Positions 27,273 through 36,727 of a stretch of DNA of 64,000 nt are shown here, in pieces. The position numbers were made by a program, and so were the translations under genes. The notes under the pieces are model-generated. The model had not been told where the DNA came from. It saw only the letters and a program-made list of their open reading frames with translations, and searched no databases. Every line of letters begins with the position of its first letter. The stretch's first letter is position 1. Where the stretch lies: contig NZ_KI911782.1 of the NCBI RefSeq assembly GCF_000515395.1, forward strand, positions 4,334,697 through 4,398,696. Direction: 5' to 3'. Source of the stretch: Jiangella gansuensis DSM 44835 (GTDB lineage: Bacteria; Actinomycetota; Actinomycetes; Jiangellales; Jiangellaceae).

Positions 27273-28745
27273 ATGGTCAGCACCCTGATATCCCACATCG
27301 GCGCCGTGGCGAGGGCCCACCCGGACGATCCGGCGCTGATCTACGACGGCGAGACCTGGACCTATGCGCAGTTCTGGTCGCGCACCGAGGAGATGGCCCG
27401 AGGACTGCTCGGCCTCGGGCTGAGACCGGGGGAGCCGGTCGGGATCATCGGGCAGAACGAACCGGCCTACATCGCCGCCTACCTGGGCGTCATGCGGGCC
27501 GGGCTGGTCGCGGTCCCCATCAACACGATGCTCGACCTCGCGTCGGTCCGCGACCAGCTCGACCTCGTCGGCGTGCGCACGATCCTGGCCGGCCGGGTCC
27601 CCGCGGAGCTCCGGGAGGGGCTCGAGGACTCCCACCGGCTCCTGGAGCTGTCCGCGCCGCCGCGCGGGCCGGCCGGCCCGGCGCTGCCCCGGATCGCGCC
27701 GTACGCCACCTGTAAGATCATGCTCACGAGCGGCTCGACCGGACGGCCGAAGGGTGTCGAGCACACGCACGGATCGATCTTCCACACGGCGCTGCAGATG
27801 ACGGCGGCCCTGCCCTTCGACCGCGGCGACCGTGGCCTCGTGTTCCTGCCCCTCTACACCTGCATTCCCGAGCACGTTCTGCCCACTCTGTGCGCCGGTG
27901 GCTCGCTGGAGGTCCTACCCGGCTTCGACGTCGAGCGGGTCGCCGACGCTTGCACCCGGGCGACGACGTTCGACGCTGTGCCGACGATCCTCAGCAGGCT
28001 GATCGAGCACGCGCCCCTGGAGAAGCTCGCCGGGCTCCGGTGGATCCTGTTCGCCTCCGAGCCGATGCCGGCTCACCTGCTCCGGACGTGGTGGGAGCTG
28101 CTGCCCGGGGTGGAGACACACCAGTTCTACGGACTGACCGAACTGGTCCCCGTCACCGTCGCGACGCACGCCATGCTGCGGGCCGAGCCCACAACCGTCG
28201 GGCGCGCCTTCCCGACGACTCAGGTGGCGCACGACAGGTTGGAGGGCCACGGCGACGCCGGGGAGATCCTGGCGGCCGCGCCCAGCCGCATGCGCGGCTA
28301 CTTCGGCGACGCCGCGGCGACGAACGGCGCGCTGACGGCGACGGGCGCGCTACGCACTGGGGACATCGGCCGGGTGGACGACCGTGGGCTGGTCTTCCTG
28401 ACCGGACGGCTCAAGGACATCATCATCTCGGGCGGCCTCAATGTCGCTCCGGCCGAGATCGAGGCTGCGGCGTTCGGCCACGGAGGCGTCCAGGAGGCCA
28501 TCGTCGTGGGGATCCCGAGCGATCGGTGGGGCGAGACGCCGGTGGTCGTCGCCGTGCCGAAGTCGGGTAGTGGTCTCACCGCGGAGGGCCTGCTCCGGCA
28601 CTGTCGCGAGGCGTTGCCGAGCTTCAAGCGTCCGTCGGCGGCCGCGCTGGTGGCGAGCCTGCCGGTCACCGGGATCGGCAAGGGCGACAAGGCGGCGGTG
28701 AAGCGGCTGATCGCCGATGGGGGGATCGATCTCGTGGGTGCGTGA
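27273..28745 (+). CDS. Acyl-CoA ligase 2 (AMP-forming), candidate partner of the ThDP lyase
   Basis: This 490-aa ANL-family enzyme is closely related to ligase 1 of the same operon. IMLTSGSTGRPKGVEHTHG, FYGLTELVPVTV, RTGDIGRVDDRGLVFLTGRL, KDIIISGGLNVAPAEIEA and the Lys in TGIGKGDKAAV are all present. It lacks the Gly/Asp repeat of ligase 1. Directly after the lyase, it probably supplies that enzyme with a 2-hydroxyacyl-CoA. Two diverged copies in one operon imply two acid substrates. The stop lies 5 bp from the convergent GntR gene, so no separate terminator fits. Confidence 0.8.
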   Translation: MVSTLISHIGAVARAHPDDPALIYDGETWTYAQFWSRTEEMARGLLGLGLRPGEPVGIIGQNEPAYIAAYLGVMRAGLVAVPINTMLDLASVRDQLDLVGVRTILAGRVPAELREGLEDSHRLLELSAPPRGPAGPALPRIAPYATCKIMLTSGSTGRPKGVEHTHGSIFHTALQMTAALPFDRGDRGLVFLPLYTCIPEHVLPTLCAGGSLEVLPGFDVERVADACTRATTFDAVPTILSRLIEHAPLEKLAGLRWILFASEPMPAHLLRTWWELLPGVETHQFYGLTELVPVTVATHAMLRAEPTTVGRAFPTTQVAHDRLEGHGDAGEILAAAPSRMRGYFGDAAATNGALTATGALRTGDIGRVDDRGLVFLTGRLKDIIISGGLNVAPAEIEAAAFGHGGVQEAIVVGIPSDRWGETPVVVAVPKSGSGLTAEGLLRHCREALPSFKRPSAAALVASLPVTGIGKGDKAAVKRLIADGGIDLVGA

Positions 28746-28750
28746 CGACC

Positions 28751-29740
28751 TCAGCCCGCGTGAACGGGCGTCGCCGGAGCGGAGGGCGCTTTGCCGAGCG
28801 ACGGCGGCCCGCCGCGCTTGAGGTCCTGCATGTCGCGGACGACGTCGCTGACCATTCGGATGGACGCGGCGTCGAGCACGTTGCCGAACTCCATGACCTT
28901 GACCCGGCCCTCGAGCTGCTCCCGCAGCTCGCCCATGCCGTCGGGGATCACGACGAGGTCGACGCCCTCGAGGTCCTTCTCCTCGATGCCGTCGAGCACT
29001 TCGATGTTCTTGATACCGGAGTCGCGCAGCGAGTCCCGGACGGTGATGGCCTGCTCGTCGGTGCGGTACCAGATGCCGACCGTGCCGTTCCTCGCCACGG
29101 AGGCGATCTGCACCAGCGTCTGGACGTGCGGTGCGACGACGATGGCGACGATCTCGGTGTTGGGGCGGCGCATGATCGCGCGCACCTCCGCGAGGTGGAA
29201 GAATGTCGTGAGGACGAGGTCGGCGCGCTCTTCCTCGGGCTCGAAGGTGCCGAGGACCAGCGGCTTCACCTTGACGCCGATGTTGGCCTCGAGCTCGCTC
29301 GCGAAGTACTTGGCGCGGTCGACGTTGCATTCGACGAACGAGACCTTCAACAGGTCGTCCTCGGCGCGCAAGGCCAGGCTCATGACCAGCGACTGGATCT
29401 CGGCAGCGGACAGCCCGAGCTCGATGCATTCACGGGTGGCCGCCTCGAGCAGCTGTCTGGCCTGGTCACGAGCCAGCGACCCCTCACGGGCGGGCCCGGG
29501 TCCCACAACGATGGTGCCGCTGCGTCCGCGTCCCTCGACCAGGCCGATCTCGCCGAGCTCGGCATAGGCCCGCGCGACGGTGTTGCGGTTGATGTGGAGG
29601 TTGTCGGCCAGGAGGCGGGCACTGGGAAGGGCTTGGCCGGGCGCGAGGTCGCCGGTCTCGATCATGAACGACAGCTGCGTGACGATCTGCCGGTAGATGG
29701 GCACATCGGAGTGCAGGCTCACCTGAATCTTGTCGACCAC
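28751..29740 (-). CDS. GntR-family regulator with unusual C-terminal sensor
   Basis: Residues ~8-75 form a GntR winged helix of YtrA/MocR-like spacing (VPIYRQIVTQLSFMIETGDL, LPSARLLADNLHINRNTVAR, GRSGTIV). The remaining ~240 residues are neither UTRA, FCD nor aminotransferase; alternating strands and helices (VKPLVLGTFEPEEERADLVL, VAPHVQTLVQIASVA) suggest a periplasmic-binding-like effector fold. It lies at the 3' end of the mutase operon and 705 bp from the transporter operon, and a half-site GACCTAACC is about 70 bp upstream of its start. It is the best local candidate to bind the GACCTA-N6-TAGGTC sites, though this is inference. Confidence 0.8.
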   Translation of the reverse strand: MVDKIQVSLHSDVPIYRQIVTQLSFMIETGDLAPGQALPSARLLADNLHINRNTVARAYAELGEIGLVEGRGRSGTIVVGPGPAREGSLARDQARQLLEAATRECIELGLSAAEIQSLVMSLALRAEDDLLKVSFVECNVDRAKYFASELEANIGVKVKPLVLGTFEPEEERADLVLTTFFHLAEVRAIMRRPNTEIVAIVVAPHVQTLVQIASVARNGTVGIWYRTDEQAITVRDSLRDSGIKNIEVLDGIEEKDLEGVDLVVIPDGMGELREQLEGRVKVMEFGNVLDAASIRMVSDVVRDMQDLKRGGPPSLGKAPSAPATPVHAG

Positions 29741-30112
29741 TGCTCGCTCTCCCTCTGCGGAAGGACGTATCCGCCCAGCACAAGTACACCACTGTCCGTG
29801 GCGTCGAGTCGACCTAACCGGATGAGCTCAACGACCCGAGCGATGGCCAGTCCCTCCATTTGCCATAGATCATAGGGCGAATCGGCCGCCCTCGGGCATC
29901 CGCAATGCTCGAGAGGGCCTTGGCGAGGCTGACCGCACACGGGATCGGACATGTCGACGGCGGGGTGACGATCCGCCTTGCCAGGGCGGCAGGCTCGCGG
30001 GCTCCATCGACGACCGGCGATCAAGGGCCGCCGGGGCGCGGCATTCACGTGCCCCGCCGGTGGGTCAGTGAGCGTTCCGCTGGGTCCGCCGCACGCCGGT
30101 CTGTGACATTTC

Positions 30113-30303
30113 AACCTAAGGCAATAGACGTGTATCGGCCCGATCGATCAGCTCTCGGTGCCGCGCCGGTCACTTGCGCGGCGGACGGACGGGGCTGGCC
30201 CGCCGCAGATGGCGCTAGCTGTATCGGCTCGAAGTCGTGCGGTTTGCCTGATATCGACTGCCCGTCTCGGACTTAGGTTAGACCACTCAACTAGGTCTTG
30301 ACA
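30113..30303 (+). promoter_or_regulatory. Control region of the first peptide-transporter operon
   Basis: Within the 705-bp gap 29741-30445 two weaker operator-like elements occur: AACCTA-AGGCAA-TAGACG (30113-30130), and TAGGTC at 30292-30297 with GACC at 30281-30284 on its left. TTAGGTTAGACC (30274-30285) adds more half-sites. A TTGACA (30298-30303) directly abuts the TAGGTC arm and is a plausible -35 box. The remaining sequence has no clear gene apart from a doubtful 46-codon frame at 29719-29859. Confidence 0.5.
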
Positions 30304-30445
30304 GGCATAAGCAATCAGACAATGCTGTGCTCCACGTTACGACATGGGCCAGCTAGACACAGGCCGGAGCGACGAGAACCAGGCTCTTCGCGGAGTCCCG
30401 TGAAGGGACGCGGATTCTCTGCCACGACAACCGAATGGTGTTGAG

Positions 30446-32107
30446 ATGTCCGAGACGAACCGTGTTCCCAGGCGCGGACGGCGCCACGTGCAGATCATGT
30501 CGTGCGTTCTCGGCGTCACGCTGCTCGCGGCATGCGCCGGCGGCGGTGGCGGCGCCGGCGAGCAGGATCCTGCCAGCGGCGATGCCGGGCCGGCCGAGAC
30601 AGCCAGGAGCGTGGACCCGGGCAAACCGGTCTCGGACGAACGGATCCCGCACCTGAACGTGGGTCTGGCCGGCAAGGTGACTCTCGTGGATCCGGCGGAG
30701 AACATGGAATCGGGTCTCTTCGTCAACCAGCTCGGTCTGGAGCCGTTGCTGCGGATCGACCCGGAGGGTCAGCTGCAGCCGTGGCTGGCCACGGAGTGGG
30801 AGCAGGTCAGCGACACCGTCTTCGAGTACACGCTGCGTGAGGGCGTGATGTTCTGGGACGGGACCGAGCTGACGTCGGAGGACGTGAAGTACTCCTGGGA
30901 TCATCTGCGGGCGCCGGATTCGCGGAGGGCCAACTACTTCGCCACGGTGGACACCATCGAGGCCGTGGACCCGTACACGGTGCGGGTCACGCTGACGCAG
31001 CCGGATGCGTCGTGGCAGTTCACGCCCGCGATGTGGTACTCGGTGATCTTCCAGAAGAAGTTCGCCGAGGAGGCCGGAGACTCCTTCGGTCAGCCGGGCA
31101 CTCTACTGGTGGCGACCGGTCCGTGGAAGTTCGACAGCGTCAACCCGGCCACCGGCATGGAGCTGTCAGCCCACGAGGAGTACTGGGGCGGCAAGCCCCC
31201 CGTCGACCGCATCTCGATCAAGGCCTTCGCCGACGACAACAGCATGGCGCTGGCGCTGCGGGCCGGCGAGATCGACATCACCCCGACGGTAGCCGGCCCC
31301 ACCGGCTTCGACGCCGCCGCCGGCGGTAACTCCGTGACGACGGTGCCGACCTGTGCCAACACGCTGCTCAGCATTCCCACGCAGAGCGAGCCGTGGAACG
31401 ACGTCCACGTGCGCCGGGCGGTCGCGTACGCGATCAACCCCGACGACATCATCGCGGCGGCCCAGGGCGCCGCGGCCGGACCGGCCGAGCACCTGATCTC
31501 CGAGAGGCTGCTCCAGACACTCGGCTCTGACGAGGAGGTCGAAGCGGCGCTGGAGGAGGTCGAGACCTATCCGTTCGACCTGGATGCCGCCGAGGCCGAG
31601 CTGGCGCAGTCGTCGGTCCCGGACGGGTTCAGCTACGACCTCACGGTCACCGCTGCTTCTGCCGCGATAGCCGAGGTGATCGCGGCCCAGCTGGGCGAGA
31701 TCGGCATCGACATCACCGTCGCGGTACTCCAGGACACCGCGTACTACGCCGCCCTCGGCGAGGACGAGAAGCCGTTCACGTTCTTCCAGACCGGTCCCTG
31801 CTCGCCGGACCCGAGCTGGGCCGCCCTGTTCATGGACACCGACGCGGCCGGGCAGCCGGTCGGGCTCAACTTCGCCGAGTACGCGCCGCCGGAAGTGACA
31901 CAGCTGCTCACCGACGGACTGCTGGAGCAGGACCCGCAGGAACGGCTGGGGATCTACGCGGAGGTCCTCACACACCTGGGCGAGGACGTTCCCTACGTGC
32001 CGCTCTATGCCGAGGGCAACACCTACGGCTCGATCGACTACGACCTGGTCGAGTTCAGCAGCTTCTGGTCGAACCTGCCCTGGGTGCTGAACCTCGTTCC
32101 CAAGTAG
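30446..32107 (+). CDS. Peptide ABC transporter substrate-binding lipoprotein 1
   Basis: This is a family 5 (DppA/OppA-type) binding protein of 553 aa, exported and lipid-anchored: a basic N-terminus, a hydrophobic stretch and the lipobox LLAAC at residue ~29, then a Gly/acidic linker. Core motifs include LEPLLRIDPEGQLQPWLATE, YTLREGVMFWDGTELTSEDV, VRRAVAYAINPDDIIAAAQG and the AGEIDI segment. It heads an operon with two paralogues, two permeases and a fused ATPase. The likely ligand is an oligopeptide. ATG 30446 has a poor ribosome-binding site; the basic signal region supports this start. Confidence 0.9.
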   Translation: MSETNRVPRRGRRHVQIMSCVLGVTLLAACAGGGGGAGEQDPASGDAGPAETARSVDPGKPVSDERIPHLNVGLAGKVTLVDPAENMESGLFVNQLGLEPLLRIDPEGQLQPWLATEWEQVSDTVFEYTLREGVMFWDGTELTSEDVKYSWDHLRAPDSRRANYFATVDTIEAVDPYTVRVTLTQPDASWQFTPAMWYSVIFQKKFAEEAGDSFGQPGTLLVATGPWKFDSVNPATGMELSAHEEYWGGKPPVDRISIKAFADDNSMALALRAGEIDITPTVAGPTGFDAAAGGNSVTTVPTCANTLLSIPTQSEPWNDVHVRRAVAYAINPDDIIAAAQGAAAGPAEHLISERLLQTLGSDEEVEAALEEVETYPFDLDAAEAELAQSSVPDGFSYDLTVTAASAAIAEVIAAQLGEIGIDITVAVLQDTAYYAALGEDEKPFTFFQTGPCSPDPSWAALFMDTDAAGQPVGLNFAEYAPPEVTQLLTDGLLEQDPQERLGIYAEVLTHLGEDVPYVPLYAEGNTYGSIDYDLVEFSSFWSNLPWVLNLVPK

Positions 32108-32158
32108 TGGGGTTCGTCGCCGGTCGAACGCTTGTGGTCGCGAGAGAGGAGTGAGCGC

Positions 32159-33820
32159 ATGTCCGAAACGACGGGAACCAGGGGATGGCGTGGACGCCGG
32201 GCGCGAATCGTGTCCTGTCTGCTCACCACGGCGCTGCTCGCGGCATGTGCGGGGAACGATCCCGCGGGTGAGGGTGGTGCGGCCGGGGGCGGTGAGCGGC
32301 CGGCGGACACCGCGCGGACGGTGGATCCGGGCGCACCGGTCTCGGACGAGCACATCGCGCAGCTCAACGTCGGCATTCCCGGCAAGGTGACGCTCGTCGA
32401 CCCGGCCGACAACATGGAAGCGGGCCTCAACGTCAACCAGCTCGGCCTGGAGCCGCTGCTGCGGATCGACCCGGAGGGCCAGCTGCAGCCGTGGCTGGCC
32501 ACGGAGTGGGAGCAGGTCAGCGACACCGTCTTCGAGTACACGCTGCGTGAGGGCGTGACGTTCTGGGACGGCACCGAGCTGACCGCGGAGGACGTCAAGT
32601 ACTCCTGGGACCACCTGCGGGCGCCGGAGAGCAGGCGAGCGACGTACTTCGCCACGGTGGACACCGTCGAGGCCGTCGACACCCACACGGTGCGGGTGAC
32701 CCTCAAGCAGCCCGACGCGTCCTGGCAGTACACGCCGGCCATGTGGTACTCGGTGATCTTCCAGAAGAAGTTCGCCGAGGAGGCCGGAGAATCCTTCGGC
32801 CAGCCGGGCACCCTTTTGGTGGCGACCGGTCCGTGGAAGTTCGACAGCGTCAACCCGGCCAGCGGGATGGAGCTGTCCGCGTACGAGGACTACTGGGGCG
32901 GCACACCGCCGATCGACCGGATCTCGGTGAAGTCGTTCGCCGACGACAACAGCATGGCGCTGGCGCTGCGGGCCGGCGAGATCGACATCGCTCCCGCCGT
33001 CGGCGGGCCGACCGGCTTCGATGCCGCCGCCGGTGGCAACACGGTGACGACGGTGGAGACCTGCGGCACCGCCAGGATGAGCCTGCCGACGAGGCGGGCG
33101 CCGTGGGACGACGTGCACGTGCGCCGGGCGGTCGCACACGCGATCAACCGGGACGACATCGTCGCCGCAGCCCAGGGCGCCGCGGCCGGACCCGCGGTGT
33201 ACACGATCGCCCCGCAGCTGCTCCAGACGCTCGGCACCGAGGAGGAGGTCCAGGCCGCGCTGGACGAGGTCGAGACGTACCCCCACGACCTGGAGGCCGC
33301 CAAGGCCGAGCTGGCCCAGTCGTCGGTCCCGGACGGGTTCAGCTTCGAGCTCACCGTTCCTCCTTCCTCTGCCGCCATCGCCGAAGTGATCGCCGCTCAG
33401 CTGGGCGAGATCGGCATCGACATCACCGTCGAGGTCCTCCCGGACACGGCTTGGTACGCCACTCTCCGCGAGGACGTCCGGCCGCTGACGTTCTCCGCGA
33501 CCGGCGCCTGCACGCCGGACCCGGACTGGGACTCGATCTTCTTCGAAACCGACGAGTCGGGCGAGCCGATCGGGCTGAACATGGCCCAGTACTCCTCGCC
33601 GGAGGTCACCGACCTGTGGGCCGAGGGCCTGCTGGAGCAGGACCCGGCGCAGCGGTTGCGGATCTACACGGACCTGCAGAAGCAGGTCGCCGAGGACGTT
33701 CCCTACGTGTCCCTGTTCGCCGAGGGGACGACGTACGCCTCCACCACGTACGACATCGTCGAATACAACAGCTACTTCTGGATGAACCTGCCCTGGGCGC
33801 TGAACCTGGTGCCGAAATGA
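32159..33820 (+). CDS. Peptide ABC transporter substrate-binding lipoprotein 2
   Basis: A tandem paralogue of the previous protein with long identical blocks (for example TEWEQVSDTVFEYTLREGV). The signal peptide ends in the lipobox LLAAC. ATG 32159 follows GAGAGGAG; a GTG-type extension to 32132 is less likely. Differences cluster in the C-terminal lobe (for example LPDTAWYATLREDV versus LQDTAYYAALGEDE), the part that contacts ligand side chains, so it probably has a different peptide preference while sharing the same permease. Confidence 0.9.
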   Translation: MSETTGTRGWRGRRARIVSCLLTTALLAACAGNDPAGEGGAAGGGERPADTARTVDPGAPVSDEHIAQLNVGIPGKVTLVDPADNMEAGLNVNQLGLEPLLRIDPEGQLQPWLATEWEQVSDTVFEYTLREGVTFWDGTELTAEDVKYSWDHLRAPESRRATYFATVDTVEAVDTHTVRVTLKQPDASWQYTPAMWYSVIFQKKFAEEAGESFGQPGTLLVATGPWKFDSVNPASGMELSAYEDYWGGTPPIDRISVKSFADDNSMALALRAGEIDIAPAVGGPTGFDAAAGGNTVTTVETCGTARMSLPTRRAPWDDVHVRRAVAHAINRDDIVAAAQGAAAGPAVYTIAPQLLQTLGTEEEVQAALDEVETYPHDLEAAKAELAQSSVPDGFSFELTVPPSSAAIAEVIAAQLGEIGIDITVEVLPDTAWYATLREDVRPLTFSATGACTPDPDWDSIFFETDESGEPIGLNMAQYSSPEVTDLWAEGLLEQDPAQRLRIYTDLQKQVAEDVPYVSLFAEGTTYASTTYDIVEYNSYFWMNLPWALNLVPK

Positions 33821-33933
33821 CGGCGCCGTCCGGATCTCCGGACGCGCGATCCGTTCCTGAAGCAGAAGAAGCCCCTGCCGGATCCGAACCCGTTGCTGTT
33901 CACGCGTGGCGTGGTCACAGACGAGGAGAGCAC

Positions 33934-35589
33934 ATGCCCGGATCGACGAGGAACAGAGGGTGGCGCCGGGCGCGGGTCGTGTCCTGTCTGCTCGGCGCGG
34001 CCGTGCTGGCAGCGTGTGCCGGCAACGGGCCGGCGGACGAGGGCGACCCGTCCGGCAGCGACGGCGAGCACCCCGGGGCCACAGGCAGGACCGTGGACGC
34101 CGGGAAGCCGGAATCGGATGAGCCCATCGCGCACGTCACCGTCGGCATAGCGGGCCAGGTGCCGCTGGTCGACCCGGCGCAGAACATCATGTCGGGTCTG
34201 TCCGTCAACATCAACGCGCTGGAGCTGCTGCTGCAGGTCGACGCCGAGGGGAACCTCGAGCCGTGGCTCGCGTCGGAGTGGGAGCAGGTCAGCGACACCG
34301 TCTACGAGTACACGCTGCGCGAGGGCGTGACGTTCTGGGACGGCACCGAGCTGACGGCTGAGGACGTGAAGTACGCCTGGGACCGGATGTCGCCGTCGGC
34401 CGGCGGGACCAGCACGATCTTCGCCGCTGTCGCCGGCATCGAGGCGCCGGACACGTACACGGTCCGGGTCACGTTGCACCAGCCGGACGCGTCGTGGCAG
34501 TACGTGCCCGCGATGTTCTACGCGGCCGTCTACCAGAAGGCGCACGCCGAACAGACCGGAGAAGAGTTCGGGCGCCCGGCCACCCTGGCGGTGGGGACCG
34601 GCCCGTGGAAGCTCGACAGCCTCAACCCCACGAGCGGGATGGAGCTGTCGGCACACGAGGGCTACTGGGGCGGCAAGCCGCCGATCGACCGGGTCTCGGT
34701 CAAGTTCTTCACCGACAACAACAGCATGGCCCTGGCGATGCGGGCCGGTGAGATCGACATCGCTCCAGGAATCGCTCAGCCCGAGGGCTTCGTCGCCGCC
34801 GCCGGCACGGCGAGCACCTACACGACGGCCACCTGCGCGACGGCGCTGGTGAGCATGCCGACGCGGACCGAGCCATGGGACGACATCCACGTCCGCCGGG
34901 CAGTGGCGCACGCGATCAACCGGGACGACATCATCGCCGCCACCCAGGGGCAGGCGGGGGCGCCGCTGCACACGCTGATCTCCCCACAGCTCTTCGAATC
35001 ACTCGGGTCCTCCGACGAGGTCGAAGCGGCGCTGGAGGAGGTCGAGACCTATCCGTTCGACGTGGAGGCCGCCGAGGCCGAGCTGGCGCAGTCGTCGGTC
35101 CCGGACGGGTTCAGCTACGACCTCACCGTCCCTGGCGCCTACTCCGCCATCGCGCAGGTGATCTCGGCCCAACTGGCCGAGATCGGCATCGACGCCCCGG
35201 TCGAGGTCGTCCCGGACACCGCGTGGTACGGGATGATCTCCGAGGGCGACCCGATGTTCACCTTCACCGAGACCGGCGCCTGTACGCCCGACCCGGACTG
35301 GGACTCGCTCTTCCTGGACACCGACGACGCGGGTGAGCCGATCGGGCTGAACCTGGCCCAGTACACGCCACCGGAGATCAACGAGCTGCTCACCGAGGGA
35401 CTGCTGGAGCAGGACCCGGCCGAGCGGTTGCGGATCTACACCGAGCTGTCGAAGCAGGTCGCCGAGGACGTTCCCTACGTGCCGGTGTACGCCGAGGGCA
35501 ACACCTACGCTTCGGCCGACTACGACATCGTCGAGTACGACAGCTTCTGGATGAGCTTCCCCTGGCTGTTGAACGTGGTGCCGCGATGA
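33934..35589 (+). CDS. Peptide ABC transporter substrate-binding lipoprotein 3
   Basis: The third tandem family 5 binding protein (551 aa), more diverged from the other two: LELLLQVDAEGNLEPWLASE replaces the PLLRIDPEG region, and ligand-lobe residues differ. The lipobox is VLAAC. ATG 33934 follows GAGGAGAG; the upstream 113 bp hold no gene. The stop overlaps a short frame that appears to be a relic of a fourth copy. Three binding proteins for one permease set suggest wide or graded peptide specificity. Confidence 0.88.
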   Translation: MPGSTRNRGWRRARVVSCLLGAAVLAACAGNGPADEGDPSGSDGEHPGATGRTVDAGKPESDEPIAHVTVGIAGQVPLVDPAQNIMSGLSVNINALELLLQVDAEGNLEPWLASEWEQVSDTVYEYTLREGVTFWDGTELTAEDVKYAWDRMSPSAGGTSTIFAAVAGIEAPDTYTVRVTLHQPDASWQYVPAMFYAAVYQKAHAEQTGEEFGRPATLAVGTGPWKLDSLNPTSGMELSAHEGYWGGKPPIDRVSVKFFTDNNSMALAMRAGEIDIAPGIAQPEGFVAAAGTASTYTTATCATALVSMPTRTEPWDDIHVRRAVAHAINRDDIIAATQGQAGAPLHTLISPQLFESLGSSDEVEAALEEVETYPFDVEAAEAELAQSSVPDGFSYDLTVPGAYSAIAQVISAQLAEIGIDAPVEVVPDTAWYGMISEGDPMFTFTETGACTPDPDWDSLFLDTDDAGEPIGLNLAQYTPPEINELLTEGLLEQDPAERLRIYTELSKQVAEDVPYVPVYAEGNTYASADYDIVEYDSFWMSFPWLLNVVPR

Positions 35590-35765
35590 CGGTGGCCCGG
35601 CAAAGGCGCCACGCCATGACGGCGGTCGCTCGGTTCGGCGCCGCGGGCAGCGACAGCGGCATTTACGTCCAGCCGCTGGGCATGGAGGCGCTGCTGTGTG
35701 ACACGACTCGAGAGGTGATCATGATCAAGCCCCCACGGTCCGGCGCGGTGAGGATGCTGCGATGA
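35586..35765 (+). pseudogene. Short relic of a fourth binding-protein gene
   Basis: A 59-codon frame starts with ATGA overlapping the previous stop and ends TGA overlapping the permease start. Its residues 24-38 (SGIYVQPLGMEALLC) align with SGLFVNQLGLEPLLR of binding protein 1, the region after the mature N-terminus; the flanking residues match nothing in the paralogues. The simplest reading is a fourth tandem copy that lost almost all its sequence, with the overlaps perhaps keeping translational coupling to the permease. Confidence 0.45.
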
Positions 35766-36727
35766 CCGGCCGCGCCATCCTGCTGATGATCGGCAAACGT
35801 CTGGTCGCGTTGGTGGTCCTGGTCGCGATCCTGTCGTTCCTCGTCTTCTCCCTGGTTCACATCGCCCCGGGCACCGCGGTCGACGCCTATCTGGGCGGTA
35901 AGCCGGCCACGCCGGAGCTGGTGCAACTGCTGACGGAGCGATACCACCTCGACGAACCGTTCCTCACCCAGTACTGGCTGTGGCTGAAGGACGCGCTGAG
36001 GTTCGATTTCGGCGAATCCACGCTGACAACGCTGCCGGTCACCGACGAAATCGGGATCCGGCTGGGCCCATCGGCATTCCTCGCCGTCTACGCCTACGTC
36101 CTGACGATGATCCTCGGCGTCGTCCCCGGCATCATCGCCGCGCTGCGCCAGCGGAAGCTGCTCGACCGTGGCCTGGTGGCGGGAGCGGTCGTGGCGCTGA
36201 GCACTCCGCCGTTCGTGATGGGGATCCTGCTTCTCTACCTGTTCGCCGTCCTGGTGCCGATCTTCCCGGCCGCCGGCCGCGGCGAGGGGTTCTTCGACCA
36301 GCTGTGGCACCTGACCCTGCCGGCGCTGGCCCTCGCCCTGTGCGTCGCGGCGTTCCTCCTGCGGCACACTCGCGCCTCGATGATCAACGTGTTGGATCAG
36401 GACTACATCATGTTCGCCCGGGCTCGGGGTCTGAGCTGGGGACACGTGCTGTTCCGGTACGCGTTCCGGAACGCGCTGATCCCCGTGGTGACGGTATCCG
36501 GAGCCCTGCTCGCGTTCTTCTTCGCCGGGGCCGTGTTCGTGGAGGCGACCTTCTCCCTGGGCGGCATCGGCGAGCTTCTGGTGCAGTCCGCCCAGACAAG
36601 TGACATGCCGATGATCCAGGCCCTGGCGATCCTCATCGCGGTGCTGATCGTGCTGGCCAACCTGCTCGCGGACCTCGCCTACGTGGCGATCGACCCGCGG
36701 ATCCGCTTCGAAGGGAGGTCGGCATGA
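35762..36727 (+). CDS. Peptide ABC transporter permease (DppB type)
   Basis: This inner-membrane permease (321 aa, about six transmembrane segments) has the DppB/OppB layout: a first helix IGKRLVALVVLVAILSFLVF, a loop with the DEPFLTQYWLWLKDAL segment, and the ATPase-docking EAA region around DYIMFARARGLSWGHVLFRY. It forms a heterodimer with the next gene product to move peptides delivered by the three lipoproteins. The stop and the following start overlap (ATGA). Confidence 0.9.
   Translation: MTGRAILLMIGKRLVALVVLVAILSFLVFSLVHIAPGTAVDAYLGGKPATPELVQLLTERYHLDEPFLTQYWLWLKDALRFDFGESTLTTLPVTDEIGIRLGPSAFLAVYAYVLTMILGVVPGIIAALRQRKLLDRGLVAGAVVALSTPPFVMGILLLYLFAVLVPIFPAAGRGEGFFDQLWHLTLPALALALCVAAFLLRHTRASMINVLDQDYIMFARARGLSWGHVLFRYAFRNALIPVVTVSGALLAFFFAGAVFVEATFSLGGIGELLVQSAQTSDMPMIQALAILIAVLIVLANLLADLAYVAIDPRIRFEGRSA

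Noticed and set aside
29811-29828. Full operator of the GACCTA-N6-TAGGTC type before the GntR gene
   Set aside because: Only the left half GACCTA is present; the right arm TGAGCT does not match, so it is noted only as a half-site.
29719-29859. A 46-codon minus-strand frame overlapping the GntR start (LAIARVVELIRLGRLDATDS)
   Set aside because: It looks protein-like, but has no ribosome-binding site, weaker third-position GC than its neighbours and no recognised family; it overlaps probable promoter DNA of the regulator.
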